Origin: CAWCGU01 sp963838095 | GTDB lineage: Bacteria > Actinomycetota > Thermoleophilia > Solirubrobacterales > 70-9 | Length of the DNA: 64,000 bases | Direction: 5' to 3' | NCBI GenBank assembly: GCA_963838095.1 | Contig: CAWIPO010000008.1 | Location: forward strand, 930,001-994,000 | Made by a program: the position numbers and the translations under genes | Shown here: positions 37,117 through 46,165 of the stretch, one piece after another | Position numbering within the stretch: position 1 is the first letter of the stretch | Layout: the number at the start of each line of letters is the position of its first letter | The notes under the pieces: model-generated | What the model was told of the DNA's origin: nothing | The model's input: the letters and a program-made list of their open reading frames with translations, nothing else | Databases searched by the model: none

Positions 37117-37640
37117 GGTGAGTCCTCCTCTCCCGCGGCCAAAGACGCGGCGCGCAGGGCGCCGGCGTTCAGCCGCAGCTTCTTCAGGCCTTCGTGGACG
37201 CTCCGCCTCGCAGCCTCTTCGCTGCACTCCAGGGCACGCGCAAGCTCCGCGTAGCCGAGGTCGTTTCCGTAGCGAAGCGCAACCGCGGCCCTTTGCTTGG
37301 GTGGCAGTTGTGCGACGAGTCCCCACACGTCCTCCGCGTCGAACCGATCGCCGTCGGCCGACGGGTCGTGTCGCTCAGGGAGCTCGGCCACCGGCATCGG
37401 CCGGCGGGCGCTGGAGCGGTGGTGGTCGGTCGCCTTGTTGCGAGCGATCGTGAACACCCACGCCCGCAGCTCGTCGTGTCGCCGCAGCCTCGGGTAGGCG
37501 CGAAGCGCCGCCAGGAAAGTCTCCTGAAAGCAGTCTTCTGCGTCAACCGGGCCGACCATCGCACGCAGGAAACGCAGCACCTCATGGGCGTGCTCATCCA
37601 GCAGGTACTGGAACGGAGGTGGCGCGGTGGCGACTTGCAT
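37113..37640 (-). CDS. ECF RNA polymerase sigma factor
   Basis: 175 residues, intact. Region 2: LLDEHAHEVLRFLRAMVG, DAEDCFQETFLAALRAYPRL, RAWVFTIARNKATDHHRSSA. Region 4: LPPKQRAAVALRYGNDLGYA, ELARALECSEEAARRSVHEG. No anti-sigma gene is adjacent; instead the gene overlaps ogt, so it may respond to alkylation or other DNA stress (inference). Start ATG 37638-37640; divergent from topoisomerase IB. Confidence 0.88.
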   Translation of the reverse strand: MQVATAPPPFQYLLDEHAHEVLRFLRAMVGPVDAEDCFQETFLAALRAYPRLRRHDELRAWVFTIARNKATDHHRSSARRPMPVAELPERHDPSADGDRFDAEDVWGLVAQLPPKQRAAVALRYGNDLGYAELARALECSEEAARRSVHEGLKKLRLNAGALRAASLAAGEEDSP

Positions 37641-37698
37641 CTGCCCGGTAAACGTCGCACACGCGCGCGATTGTGAGATCTGGCGCCATCATTGCCCC

Positions 37699-38712
37699 TT
37701 GGCACGGCTGCGAAGAATCGATTGCTCCGAGCCCGGAATCCGCCGGATCCGTCACGGTCGCGGGTTCCGCTACCTCGACGAGCGTGGAAGCCCCGTCGAC
37801 GAGGAGACGCGGGAGCGCATCCAGGCTCTTGCGATCCCTCCCGCATGGACCGACGTCTGGATCTGCACCCAGCCGCGCGGCCACATCCAGGCCACCGGCA
37901 TCGACGACGCCGGGCGCAAGCAGTACCTCTACCACGACGCCTGGCGCGTGCACCGCGACCGCGAGAAGTTCGAGCGGATGCGCGAGTTCGGGGTGGCGCT
38001 GCCGCGGGTGCGCCGAAGGGTGAAGCGCGATCTGAAGCTGCGCGGGTTGGTGCGCGAGCGGGTGCTCGGGTGCGCCGTTCGGCTGCTCGACCTCGGGCTG
38101 TTCCGGATCGGCAGCGAGCAGTACGCCGAGGAGAACGAGACCTACGGTCTGGCGACGCTTCGAAAGCGTCACACGCGCTTCGAGAACGGAGCGGCGGTGT
38201 TCGACTACCGGGCGAAGAACTCGCTCCGGCACATACGCGTGATCGACGACCAGCTCGTGATCCCGACCTTGAGGTCGTTGAAGCGGCGGCCGGGACGCGG
38301 TGGCCTCCTCGGCTACCGCGACGATCGATCGCGCTGGGTGGACCTGCGAGCCGACCACATCAACGAGTACCTGAAGCAGATCGCGGGGGAGGACTTCAGC
38401 GCCAAGGACTTCCGAACATGGAACGCCACCGTGCTCGCCGCCGTCTCGCTCGCGGCACTCGACGGCGAGCCGCGGATGAGCAAGGCGGCGCGCAAGCGAG
38501 CCGCCTCCGAGGCCGTGAAGCAAGTGGCCTCGTATCTCGGCAACACCCCCGCCGTCTGCCGAGCCTCCTACATCGATCCCCGGGTGATCGACCGCTTCGA
38601 CTCGGGCGAGACGATCGGCGACGCGCTCCCGCACACGATCTCGGACCCTGACCCGGTGACCTTGCGAGGCCGCGGTCGGATCGAGGCCGCAGTGCTGGAT
38701 CTGATCGGTTGA
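37699..38712 (+). CDS. DNA topoisomerase IB
   Basis: About 337 residues from the TTG at 37699-37701 (LARLRRIDCSEPGI). An ATG at 37627 is in frame but would overlap the divergent sigma start, so I prefer TTG. Bacterial poxvirus-type topoisomerase IB: IRRIRHGRGFRYLDERG, PPAWTDVWICTQPRGHIQAT, LFRIGSEQYAEENETYGLAT (catalytic Arg), LRKRH with Lys, FRTWNATVLAAVSLA, and the active Tyr in VCRASYIDPRVIDRF. Relaxes supercoils through a 3'-phosphotyrosine link. Often found in soil actinobacteria near ligD/Ku or stress genes; here beside a sigma factor and ogt. Confidence 0.9.
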   Translation: MARLRRIDCSEPGIRRIRHGRGFRYLDERGSPVDEETRERIQALAIPPAWTDVWICTQPRGHIQATGIDDAGRKQYLYHDAWRVHRDREKFERMREFGVALPRVRRRVKRDLKLRGLVRERVLGCAVRLLDLGLFRIGSEQYAEENETYGLATLRKRHTRFENGAAVFDYRAKNSLRHIRVIDDQLVIPTLRSLKRRPGRGGLLGYRDDRSRWVDLRADHINEYLKQIAGEDFSAKDFRTWNATVLAAVSLAALDGEPRMSKAARKRAASEAVKQVASYLGNTPAVCRASYIDPRVIDRFDSGETIGDALPHTISDPDPVTLRGRGRIEAAVLDLIG

Positions 38713-38725
38713 TCGGTGCGCCCGA

Positions 38726-39001
38726 TCAGCGGCTGCGGCTGAGAGCGGTCTCGGCCCCCTGCGCGCGCTCGCGCCCGCCAGTGGGCAGGGTTACGTAGAC
38801 GCCGCCCTCGCGCTCGAGCTGGGCGCGAGCGCCCATGAAAGTGATCCCGGTCAGCCGTCCCCGCTCGTCGTAGGTGCAGACGTGCTCCTCGGGGGTGAGC
38901 TCGCGACGGTCCGTGGGGACGTCGATCAGGGTCGCGTAGAGGACGTCGCTGGGTCCGTCGTAGATCGCCTCAGGGAACGTGTAGGGGCCGACGCGCAGCA
39001 C
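38726..39001 (-). CDS. DUF2283-like small protein
   Basis: 91 residues. The pattern AIYDGPSDVLYATLIDVP .. VCTYDERGRLTGITFMGAR fits the DUF2283 fold (YD-x2-DVLY, then D-x2-GRLxGI). Function of the family is unknown; members are often toxin-antitoxin neighbours or solitary. Here it is solitary, 13 bases from the topoisomerase stop and convergent with it. The C-terminal about 25 residues are low complexity and may be disordered. Confidence 0.6.
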   Translation of the reverse strand: MLRVGPYTFPEAIYDGPSDVLYATLIDVPTDRRELTPEEHVCTYDERGRLTGITFMGARAQLEREGGVYVTLPTGGRERAQGAETALSRSR

Positions 39002-39028
39002 GAGCGCAGTGTGCCGAAAAAATGAATC

Positions 39029-40606
39029 TCAACGCGAGCGGCGCCGCTTGACGACCAGCGTCGTCGAGGTTCCGCCGGCCTGATCGCTGTTGGTGGCGGT
39101 CACGGCCAAGCCACCGCTCCGCGGGTTCCGAAGCCGTGTCTGGGCCTGCCGGGAGAGCTTGAACACAAGCGTTCGTGACCGGCCCGCGCGGACCGAGTAG
39201 CGCTTCTTCGCGTACGTCCGGGCGCGCTGCCCGCCACCTAGCACTGCCACGCCGACGCATCGGGAGACACCCTCCCCGGGCCAGCGCCGCGGGCAGGAGA
39301 GCCGCACTCGCAGCAGCGAGCCCTGGCGGCGCACGCCCGCCAACCTCAGTCGCGCCGCGCGGGCGCGCCCCGGCCCGGCCGGTGGAAGCGGATCGGGATT
39401 CCCGCCCTGCGAGTATTGGTCGGGCTCGAAAATGGCGGTCTGGAACCCGTAGTCGGTATCGGGCTCGTCGCGGGTTGGCTTGGCCGGCGGGCTGATCTTG
39501 ATCGGCTCGTCGGTGATCGACTCGAGCACCCGCCTGTAGAGCCCCAGCTCCCAGCTCTCGCCGTAGCTCCCGGCCATTCCCGGATCCTGTCCGGTGCGGA
39601 CGATCACCAGCTCCTGGCTCGGGAACACGGTGACCAGCTGCCCGAAGAGGCCGGAGAAGTTGTACATGTCGGCGGGGATCGTGGGGTACATGCGCTCCTG
39701 GGAGACGCCGCGATCCTCGATCGTCACGCCGACGCAGGGTGCTCCGGCATTCACCCAGATCAGCCAGCCGTAGCAGCCGTTGGTCTCCGAGGGCGAGGTC
39801 GCCCGTCTTACGTAGTTGCGCGAGAGCAGTCGCTGCCCCCTCCACACGCCACCGCGGCGCAACAGCTCGCCGAGCCGCCCGAAATCGTCGGCTCGCATCG
39901 TGGCCCCCCAGAAACCTTGGATGTTGCCGGCGCGATCGCGCGCCCACGTCCAGCTTTCAGAGTCGATTCCGATGTGGTCGAGAACCTCGCGCTGGAGAAA
40001 CTGCTGCGGGTCCTCGCCGACGGCGCGCTCGACCGCCTTCACCAGCAACGCGACCGCGCTCTGCGCGTACTCGAAGTAGGTGCCCGGCTCATGCACCACC
40101 GGCAGCGTCAGCGCGTCGCGGACGCGATCGGGCATCGTGAAGACGTTGTAGTCACGGAAGCCGTTCCACAGCAGCCCGGACGACATCGTCAGCAGGTCGA
40201 GCATCGTGATCTCGCCGTGCGCCTGGTCGGCCTCTGGGACCAGTGAGCCGACCGGATCGTCGGGCGAGATCAGCCCCAGCGTCATCGCCCTGCCGAACAG
40301 GATCGAAGCGATCGACTTCGACATCGAGTAGCTCTCGAACGTGGTGTTGTCATTGACGCCCTCGGCACGGTCGGCGCCGACGAGGCACCCGCGGCGGTAG
40401 ACCCGAACGGCGAAGCCGGCGTTGGCGGAACCGTAGTCGAGCGCTTCCTGGAGCTTGTCCGCGTCCATTCCCATCGCCTCCGGCTCGACGCGCTCCCAGT
40501 CATCCCCGGGCACGGGGCAGCCGGCGGCGGCGTTGGCCGACGCAGTTGTGCCCGCAAACGCGGCGCAGCAGGCGACAAGCGCCAGTGCATTTCGACTCCT
40601 CCCCAT
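39029..40606 (-). CDS. Secreted serine hydrolase (beta-lactamase / class C family)
   Basis: 525 residues from ATG 40604-40606 with signal peptide MGRSRNALALVACCAAFAGT. Serine beta-lactamase-like fold: catalytic SMSKSIASILFGRA (SxxK), YAQSAVALLVKAVE (YxN position reads YAQ), and CYGWLIWVNAGAP toward the end. It resembles 6-aminohexanoate-dimer hydrolase / EstB-type esterases more than true beta-lactamases. After residue about 400 an extra beta-rich domain follows (ARLRLAGVRRQGSLLRVRL, VTATNSDQAGGTSTTLVVKR), similar to the tails of the neighbouring PD40 protein. Substrate unknown. Confidence 0.8.
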   Translation of the reverse strand: MGRSRNALALVACCAAFAGTTASANAAAGCPVPGDDWERVEPEAMGMDADKLQEALDYGSANAGFAVRVYRRGCLVGADRAEGVNDNTTFESYSMSKSIASILFGRAMTLGLISPDDPVGSLVPEADQAHGEITMLDLLTMSSGLLWNGFRDYNVFTMPDRVRDALTLPVVHEPGTYFEYAQSAVALLVKAVERAVGEDPQQFLQREVLDHIGIDSESWTWARDRAGNIQGFWGATMRADDFGRLGELLRRGGVWRGQRLLSRNYVRRATSPSETNGCYGWLIWVNAGAPCVGVTIEDRGVSQERMYPTIPADMYNFSGLFGQLVTVFPSQELVIVRTGQDPGMAGSYGESWELGLYRRVLESITDEPIKISPPAKPTRDEPDTDYGFQTAIFEPDQYSQGGNPDPLPPAGPGRARAARLRLAGVRRQGSLLRVRLSCPRRWPGEGVSRCVGVAVLGGGQRARTYAKKRYSVRAGRSRTLVFKLSRQAQTRLRNPRSGGLAVTATNSDQAGGTSTTLVVKRRRSR

Positions 40607-40701
40607 TCGCCCGGTCAGGTTAGGGCCAAGTGAAATACCGGGCGCCGATCGCCGAACACTGCAATCGGCGATACGCTCCTGTTGAAGTGAGCGGGAGCGA
40701 C

Positions 40702-42287
40702 GTGAGGAGAGTCGCATTGGCGGGATGCCTGGTGGCGCTGCTTGCGCTGCCCGCGTCGGCCGGGGCCGTGCTCCCCGGCAACAACGGGAGGATCTTGTTC
40801 ACGAGCGGGCGCGACGGCCCCGACAACAACGACGCCAACGCAAGACTGTTCCTGCGGACGATCGACAACAGCGCGGGTGACGGCACAACGGGCGCCGCCC
40901 TCGACACAACGGCCGGGCAGCATCGGCACGCCACGTGGTCGCCGGACCGGACGATGATCACCTATGCGCGGGGGCCCGCGCCGATTCGACATCTTCACTC
41001 TGGATCTGACGTCGCCGGGGGCGACACCGGACAACATCTCGAACACCCCCACGCTCAGCGAGGACCATCCCTCGTGGTCGCCCGACGGCACCCGGATCGC
41101 GTACGAGGGTGAGGTGACCGCCGGTGGGCAGACGGACATCATGGTCAACCCGGTCGGGCTCGGTGCGACGCAGAACATCACAGGGACCGGCGCGGACAAC
41201 GAGAACGACCCCACCTGGACCCCGGACTCGCAGACGATCTATTACGCAATCGGTACGGACGACATCTTCAAGGAGCCCGCATCTCCCATCGCGGCACTTC
41301 GCACGGCGGTCCTCACCACCGGGGCCAACGAGTACCAGCCGGCCCTGTCCCCGGACGGAACCCAGCTCTGCTACGTGAACGGAGCCGGCAACAACGCCGA
41401 GATCTTCGTCACCAACGCTAATGGGCCGGGAGTTGGGACCAACCTCTCAGACAACGCCGGGGTGGCCGACTACAACTGCGTCTGGTCGCCCGATGCGACG
41501 AGAATCGCCTACGCGCGCGGTGCGACGACCACCGGCGCGCTGGTAATGGAGAACTCCGACGACAGCGGGGGCTTCCGGACGCTGGAGGACGACAGCCTGA
41601 ACTTCGACGGCAACCCGGATTGGGCGCCCGACGGCGAGCCGACGTGTGACGAGGTCACCGCGGGGACGGCCTTCAACACCCCGGTTTCGGTCCCCCTCGT
41701 CTGCACCGACACCGGGCCCACTTATGAGCAGGCCCCGGTGGCGGAGGTGATTGCGAGCGCGCCCGCGAACGGCACGCTCTCGGTGGTTGAGCAGGGCGAT
41801 CCCTCGACGGTCAGCTACACGCCTAACCCCGGGTTCTCTGGCACCGACTCGTTCACGTTCAGCGGCCAGGACCGGAACGGAAACGCCGTCGCGGTGACGG
41901 CGACGGTGAACGTCGGCGCCGACGCCATCGCTCCGCTGCTGACGCTCTCGGGCAAGAAGGGCCAGAAGCTCGATGGCCGAATCGAGGTCGGAGCGCGGTG
42001 TGACGAAACGTGCGAGTACGACGCAACCGGCAAGCTCGTGATCAAGCAGGGCGGAGGGGGCGGCCGGATAGAGGTCGTGATCAAGCGCACGCTGAAGCCG
42101 GCCGAGGGTCAGGGGGACGCAGACGAGAAGCTGACCCTGAGCCTCAAGGTCCCGAAGAAAGCCCGCAGGACGGCCGGAAACGCGCTCGACGACGAGCGCG
42201 GCGTGAAGGCGAAAGCTCACTGTCGTCGCCACCGACGGCGCGGGTAACACGACGACCGAGAAACGCACCGTCACCCTGCGGGACTAG
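40702..42287 (+). CDS. Secreted PD40/TolB-like beta-propeller protein with cadherin-like domain (frame broken twice)
   Basis: From GTG 40702-40704 (GGGAGCGAC upstream): signal peptide MRRVALAGCLVALLALPASA. Propeller blades are readable as HATWSPDRTMITYARG, HPSWSPDGTRIAYEGE, DPTWTPDSQTIYYAIG, QPALSPDGTQLCYVNG and CVWSPDATRIAYARG. Next comes a cadherin/Big-like segment (STVSYTPNPGFSGTDSFTFS) and a strand-rich C-domain. Shifts: near 40975 (after TYARG) and near 42215 (GCGAAAGCTC has one A too many); corrected, it ends LTVVATDGAGNTTTEKRTVT at the TAG 42285-42287. Probably surface or periplasmic; partner unknown. Confidence 0.82.
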
Positions 42288-42329
42288 GCGTCCGGTTACG
42301 GCAGCGGCAGCTAGCGAGCAGCCGGCGAA

Positions 42330-42403
42330 GGTGAGCGACGGGACTCGAACCCGCGACCACCTGGACCACAACCAGGAGCTCTACCAGCTGAGCTACGCCC
42401 ACC
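42330..42403 (-). tRNA. tRNA-His (GTG)
   Basis: Minus-strand cloverleaf: acceptor GTGGGCG pairs with CGCTCAC, D arm GCTC..GAGC, anticodon stem CCTGG/CCAGG with loop TTGTGGT (anticodon GTG), T arm CGGGTTCGAGTCCCG. Position 73 is C, and the base before G1 is G, giving the G-1:C73 pair that marks histidine tRNAs. CCA is not encoded. Confidence 0.95.
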
Positions 42404-42444
42404 GCGTGCCATCAATGTAGCGGCAGGGCGGGGTTGGGCTGGCC

Positions 42445-43075
42445 TCAGGAATTCTTCTGCGCGTACATTGCGCGGTCGGCCTTTCGGAGCATCGACTCGG
42501 CGTCGTCTCCTTCCTGGGAAGTTGCGAACCCGATGATCGCGGCGATCGCCGCGCCGTCGATCGTCCCGCTCGCCTCCTTCCCCTCCACCCCAGCTTTGAA
42601 GTCGTCCACCACGCGCTCGATTCCTCCGGGGGTTGATCGCGTCAGCAGCGCTGCAAATTCGTCCCCGTCGAGGCGCGCGACGACATCTGTGCCTCGCACT
42701 GCGTCCCGCAGCGCATCCGCCACAGCGCACCTCCACGCCCGCGTTCGCCCTCCCGACCGCCCTCGCTCGCCGTCCTTCGTCGACCACGAGCCCGACTTCG
42801 ACAGAGGTTCGGCCGATCAGCTCGTCGCGTGAATAGCCAGTGAGCTTGCAGAACGAGTCGCTGACTTCGAGGATCCATTGCGACTCGCGCTCGTTGACAA
42901 CTATCCCGTCGAACGATCGCTTCAGCAGCGCGCCGAACAACCCGCGGAAGTCGGCGGTCACCTCCTCGACCGTGAGCGGGTCCGGCAGGCTCGAGCCGGC
43001 GCGATGCGCACGCGCTCGCTCAAGCCACCGGGAGGCAAGGTCACGCGCCCACTGTTGCTCCGTCAAGTCGCTCAT
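42445..43075 (-). pseudogene. Decayed PAS-GGDEF protein
   Basis: From ATG 43073-43075 (MSDLTEQQWARDLASRWLER) a helical lead and the first about 60 residues of a PAS domain are present (RSFDGIVVNERESQWILEVS, CKLTGYSRDELIGRTSVEVG). The frame then changes near 42740 and the C-terminal half of a diguanylate cyclase follows: GTDVVARLDGDEFAALL (GGDEF reads DGDEF) to RKADRAMYAQKNS. The rest of PAS and the first half of GGDEF (including the DxLTGLxNR region) are absent, about 100 residues. A one-base error cannot explain that. Probably inactive, unless the assembly dropped a segment. Confidence 0.65.
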
Positions 43076-43160
43076 CGCTTCCATGCTGCGGCGAGTCGCC
43101 CCATCGCTCCCTGCTGAAAAACGACTCCGCGCGCGGGGCATGGTAGCTGGCGGGGTTTCG

Positions 43161-44543
43161 CTAGGCCTCTGGCTGATTGGCTCCCGGAACCCAGTTCGTG
43201 CCGGCCAGGGGCACCTTGGACATCGCCGCGGCCTCGAGGGTGAGGGCGACCATGTCCTCCGGCTCGAGGTTGTGGAGGTGGGACTTGCCGCAGGCGCGGG
43301 CGAGGGTCTGCGCCTCGAGCACCATCGCGCGCAGGTAGTTGGCGAGGCGGCGGCCGCCGAGCTCGGGGTCGAAGCGGCTCGCCAGCTCGTCGTCCTGGGT
43401 CGAGATCCCAACCGGGTCGCGGCCCTCGTGCCAGTCGTCGTAGAACCCCGCGGAGCTTCCGATCGCCTCGTACTCCTCCTCGTGCGAGGGAGAGTTGTCG
43501 CCGAGGGCCACCACCGCGGCGACCCCGATCGAGACGGCGTCGGCGCCGAGCGCCAGGGCCTTCGCGACGTCGGCGCCGGAACGGATCCCGCCCGAGACGA
43601 TCAGCTGGACCTTGCGATGCATGTCGAGCTCCTGGAGCGAGCGGACGGCCTCGGGAAGGGCGGCGAGGATCGGGATGCCGACGTGCTCGATGAAGACCTC
43701 CTGGCTCGCCGCGGTGCCGCCCTCCATCCCGTCGAGCACGATCACGTCGGCTCCGGCCTTCACGGCCAGCGCGACGTCGAAGAACGTCCTGGTGGCCCCG
43801 ACCTTGACGTAGACGGGCTTGCGCCAGTCGGTGATCTCGCGAAGCTCGCCGATCTTGATCTCGAGGTCGTCGGGGCCGGTCCAGTCCGGGTGCCGGCAGG
43901 CGCTTCGCTGGTCCACCCCCTTCGGCAGGTCGCGCATCTCGGCGACGCGGTCGGAGATCTTCTGGCCGAGCAGCATGCCGCCGCCGCCCGGCTTCGCGCC
44001 CTGCCCGACGACGATCTCAACCGCGTCGGCGCGGCGCAGGTCGTCCGGGATTCATACCGTAGCGGGAGGGGAGGATCTGGTAGACGAGCGTGTCGGAGTG
44101 CTCGCGCTCCTCGGGCAGCATGCCGCCGTCGCCCGTGGTGGTGGACGTGCCGACGGCGCTCGCCCCCCGGCCCAGGGCCTCCTTCGCCGGGCGCCGAGAG
44201 CGCTCCGAAGCTCATCCCGGCGATCGTGATCGGGATGTCGAGGTGGATCGGCTCGGTGGCGAAGCGGGTGCCGAGGGTGACGTCGGTGGCGCACCGCTCC
44301 CGGTAGCCCTCCAGCGGGTAGCGGGAGACGCTGGCGCCGAGGAAGAGGAGGTCGTCGAAGTGGGGAACCCGGCGCTTGGCGCCGAAGCCACGGATGTCGT
44401 AGATGCCCTCGCGGGCCATCCGGTGGATCTCGTGGATGGCGTTGCGGTCGAACAGGGCCGACTCGCGAAGGCCGGGCCGCCAGCGGCCGGCGAGGCCAGG
44501 CCGGAAGCCCTCCTCCTTGCTGAGCGCGTCGAACTCGGTCCAT
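43161..44543 (-). CDS. Module A FMN subunit (glutamate synthase-like, MgsC/GlxD type; frame broken)
   Basis: FMN-binding glutamate synthase domain protein, about 455 residues. The ATG 44541-44543 needs one G removed to give M-TEFDALSKEEGF. Then MAREGIYDIRGFGAKRRVPH, ITIAGMSFGALSAPAKEAL (shift near 44190), a second shift near 44050, and an intact MLLGQKISDRVAEMRDLPKG to ANQPEA. FMN/2-oxoglutarate loop residues: VIVLDGMEGGTAAS, LIVSGGIRSGADVAKALALG. Where canonical glutamate synthases carry the [3Fe-4S] cysteines, this protein has GFYDDWHEGRDPVGISTQ with no Cys. That fits the N-methylglutamate synthase/GlxD branch as I recall it. Last gene of module A. Confidence 0.8.
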
Positions 44544-45247
44544 CAGTACGCCCCGGCGTTATCGACCTTGAACGTGTAGAGCTGCCGCGCCGAGCCGAAG
44601 CGACGGAAGTCGCCGGGGTCGGCGTCGGCGTCGGCCCTCTCCAGCAGCTCCGCGAGCTGGGCGCGGTGCTCGTCGCCCATCTCCTTCTCGATGCAGTCGG
44701 CCCCCAGGCCGGCGACGTCGCCCCGCACGTAGACCCTCGCCTCGTAGATCGAGTCCCCGAGGCCCTCCCCCGCGTCGCCGCAGACGACGAGGGTCCCCCT
44801 CTGCGCCATGAACCCGGCGACGTGGCCCACCGAGCCGTGCACCACGATGTCGACGCCCTTCATCGAGATGCCGCAGCGCGCCGAGGCGCTGCCCTTGACG
44901 ACCACCAGCCCGCCCCGGCCCGTCGCCGCGGCCGACTGGCTCGCGTCGCCCTCGACGACGAGCGCCGCCGGACATGATGTTCTCCGCCACCCCGGGCCCG
45001 CAGTTGCCCAGCCACCCGCACGGTGGCGAGCTTGTTCATGCCGGCGCAGTAGTAGCCGACATGCCCGTCGATCTCGACCTCGGCCGCGTGAGTCGAGCCC
45101 GACCGCGACCGCGTGGGCGCCGTTGGGGTTGGCCACCCGCCAGCGCGACGGCGTCTCCGGATCGAGCTCGTGCAGGCGCTGGTTCAGCTCTCGCACCGTG
45201 GTGGTCGCGAGGTCGACCGTCTCGACGGCGACTTCGGTCGGGCTCAC
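44543..45247 (-). CDS. Module A GXGXG subunit (MgsB/GlxC type; frame broken)
   Basis: Beta-helix GXGXG domain homologous to the C-terminal domain of glutamate synthase. Starts GTG 45245-45247, overlapping the amidotransferase stop (GTGA): VSPTEVAVETVDLATTTVRE. Shifts near 45090 and 44965 are followed by SAAATGRGGLVVVKGSASAR, DIVVHGSVGHVAGFMAQRGT and LVVCGDAGEGLGDSIYEARV, the repeating G-x-G-x-x-G turns. Ends RQLYTFKVDNAGAY. The stop overlaps the next start (TGATG). Structural partner that links the glutaminase and FMN subunits. Confidence 0.8.
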   Translation of the reverse strand: MSPTEVAVETVDLATTTVRELNQRLHELDPETPSRWRVANPNGAHAVAVGLDSRGRGRDRRACRLLLRRHEQARHRAGGWATAGPGWRRTSCPAALVVEGDASQSAAATGRGGLVVVKGSASARCGISMKGVDIVVHGSVGHVAGFMAQRGTLVVCGDAGEGLGDSIYEARVYVRGDVAGLGADCIEKEMGDEHRAQLAELLERADADADPGDFRRFGSARQLYTFKVDNAGAY

Positions 45248-46153
45248 GCGACCCTCGCTCGCTCCCAGGAGTAGACGCGGCCGGGCTCGGGCTCCCAGAT
45301 CCTCGCCTCGTCGGCGCCCGGGAGGACGGCGATCGCCCGGTACTCCGACGCCATCGCGACCCAGTCGTCGGTCTCGGCCATCACCGCCGGCTTGCACGCG
45401 ATCGGGTCCCTCAGCACGGCGAAGCCCTCGGCGGTGCCGACCGCGAACGTATAGAAGCCGTCGAGATCGTCGAGGCAGCGATTGAGCGCCTGCTCGATGT
45501 CGTCACCCTCGGACAGGCGCCACGTCAGGTAGCCGGCCGCGACCTCGGTGTCGTTGTCGGTCTGGAAGCCGATCCCCTGGTGGCGCAGGAACGTGCGCAG
45601 CCGGTTGTGGTTCGAGAGCGAGCCGTTGTGCACCAGGCAGAGGTCGAGGCCGGTCGAGAAGGGGTGGGAATGCTCCGTCGTCACCCGGCTCTCGGTGGCC
45701 ATCCGGGTGTGGCCCAGGGCGTGCGTCGCCGAGACGCCCTCGAGCGCGAACCGCTTCACGAAGTCGCGGGGATCGACGGCCTCCTTGTAGATCTCGATCC
45801 GCTCGCCGACGCTCATCATCCGCAGCTCGGGGTGCTGCTCGGCGAGCCATGCCTCCACGTCCGCGGGGGCGGCGGGGACGACGAAGAGCGCGTGCGAGGC
45901 GCGAACCTCCGGCTCGCCCTCGGCTCCGAACGCCTCGTCCAGCTCCCTCGCGAGGGCGTCCCAGGGAGCCGGCTCGTCGGCGGAGAACAGGGAGACCTTG
46001 CACGAGCCGGCGGGCGCGGGGTCGCGGTAGAGCGCGACCCCGGCGCTGTCGGGCCCGCGATCGGCGAGCTGCGACGAGCATCGCGCTCAGGTGGGCCCCG
46101 AGCGACTCCTCGATCGAGCCCGACTTGCTGAACAGACCGGCGATCCCACACAT
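45244..46153 (-). CDS. Module A class II amidotransferase (MgsA/GlxB type; frame broken once)
   Basis: Ntn-hydrolase glutaminase: MCGIAGLFSKSGSIEESLGA with catalytic Cys2. A shift near 46080 follows SAMLVA; the readable continuation includes LADRGPDSAGVALYRDPAPA, MEAWLAEQHPELRMMSVGER, THALGHTRMATESRVTTEHS and LCLVHNGSLSNHNRLRTFLR, all amidotransferase motifs. Ends SWERARVA. In a GMA- or glutamine-dependent synthase it would release the amine for transfer. Start ATG is preceded by TTCTGAGGTGAT, in which the stop of the GS-like gene overlaps the ribosome site. Confidence 0.85.
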
Positions 46154-46165
46154 GGCCGCATCACC

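Noticed and set aside
39029..40606. True class C beta-lactamase (drug resistance)
   Set aside because: SxxK is present, but the YxN position reads YAQ and the protein carries an extra C-terminal domain; it fits esterase/amide hydrolase members better.
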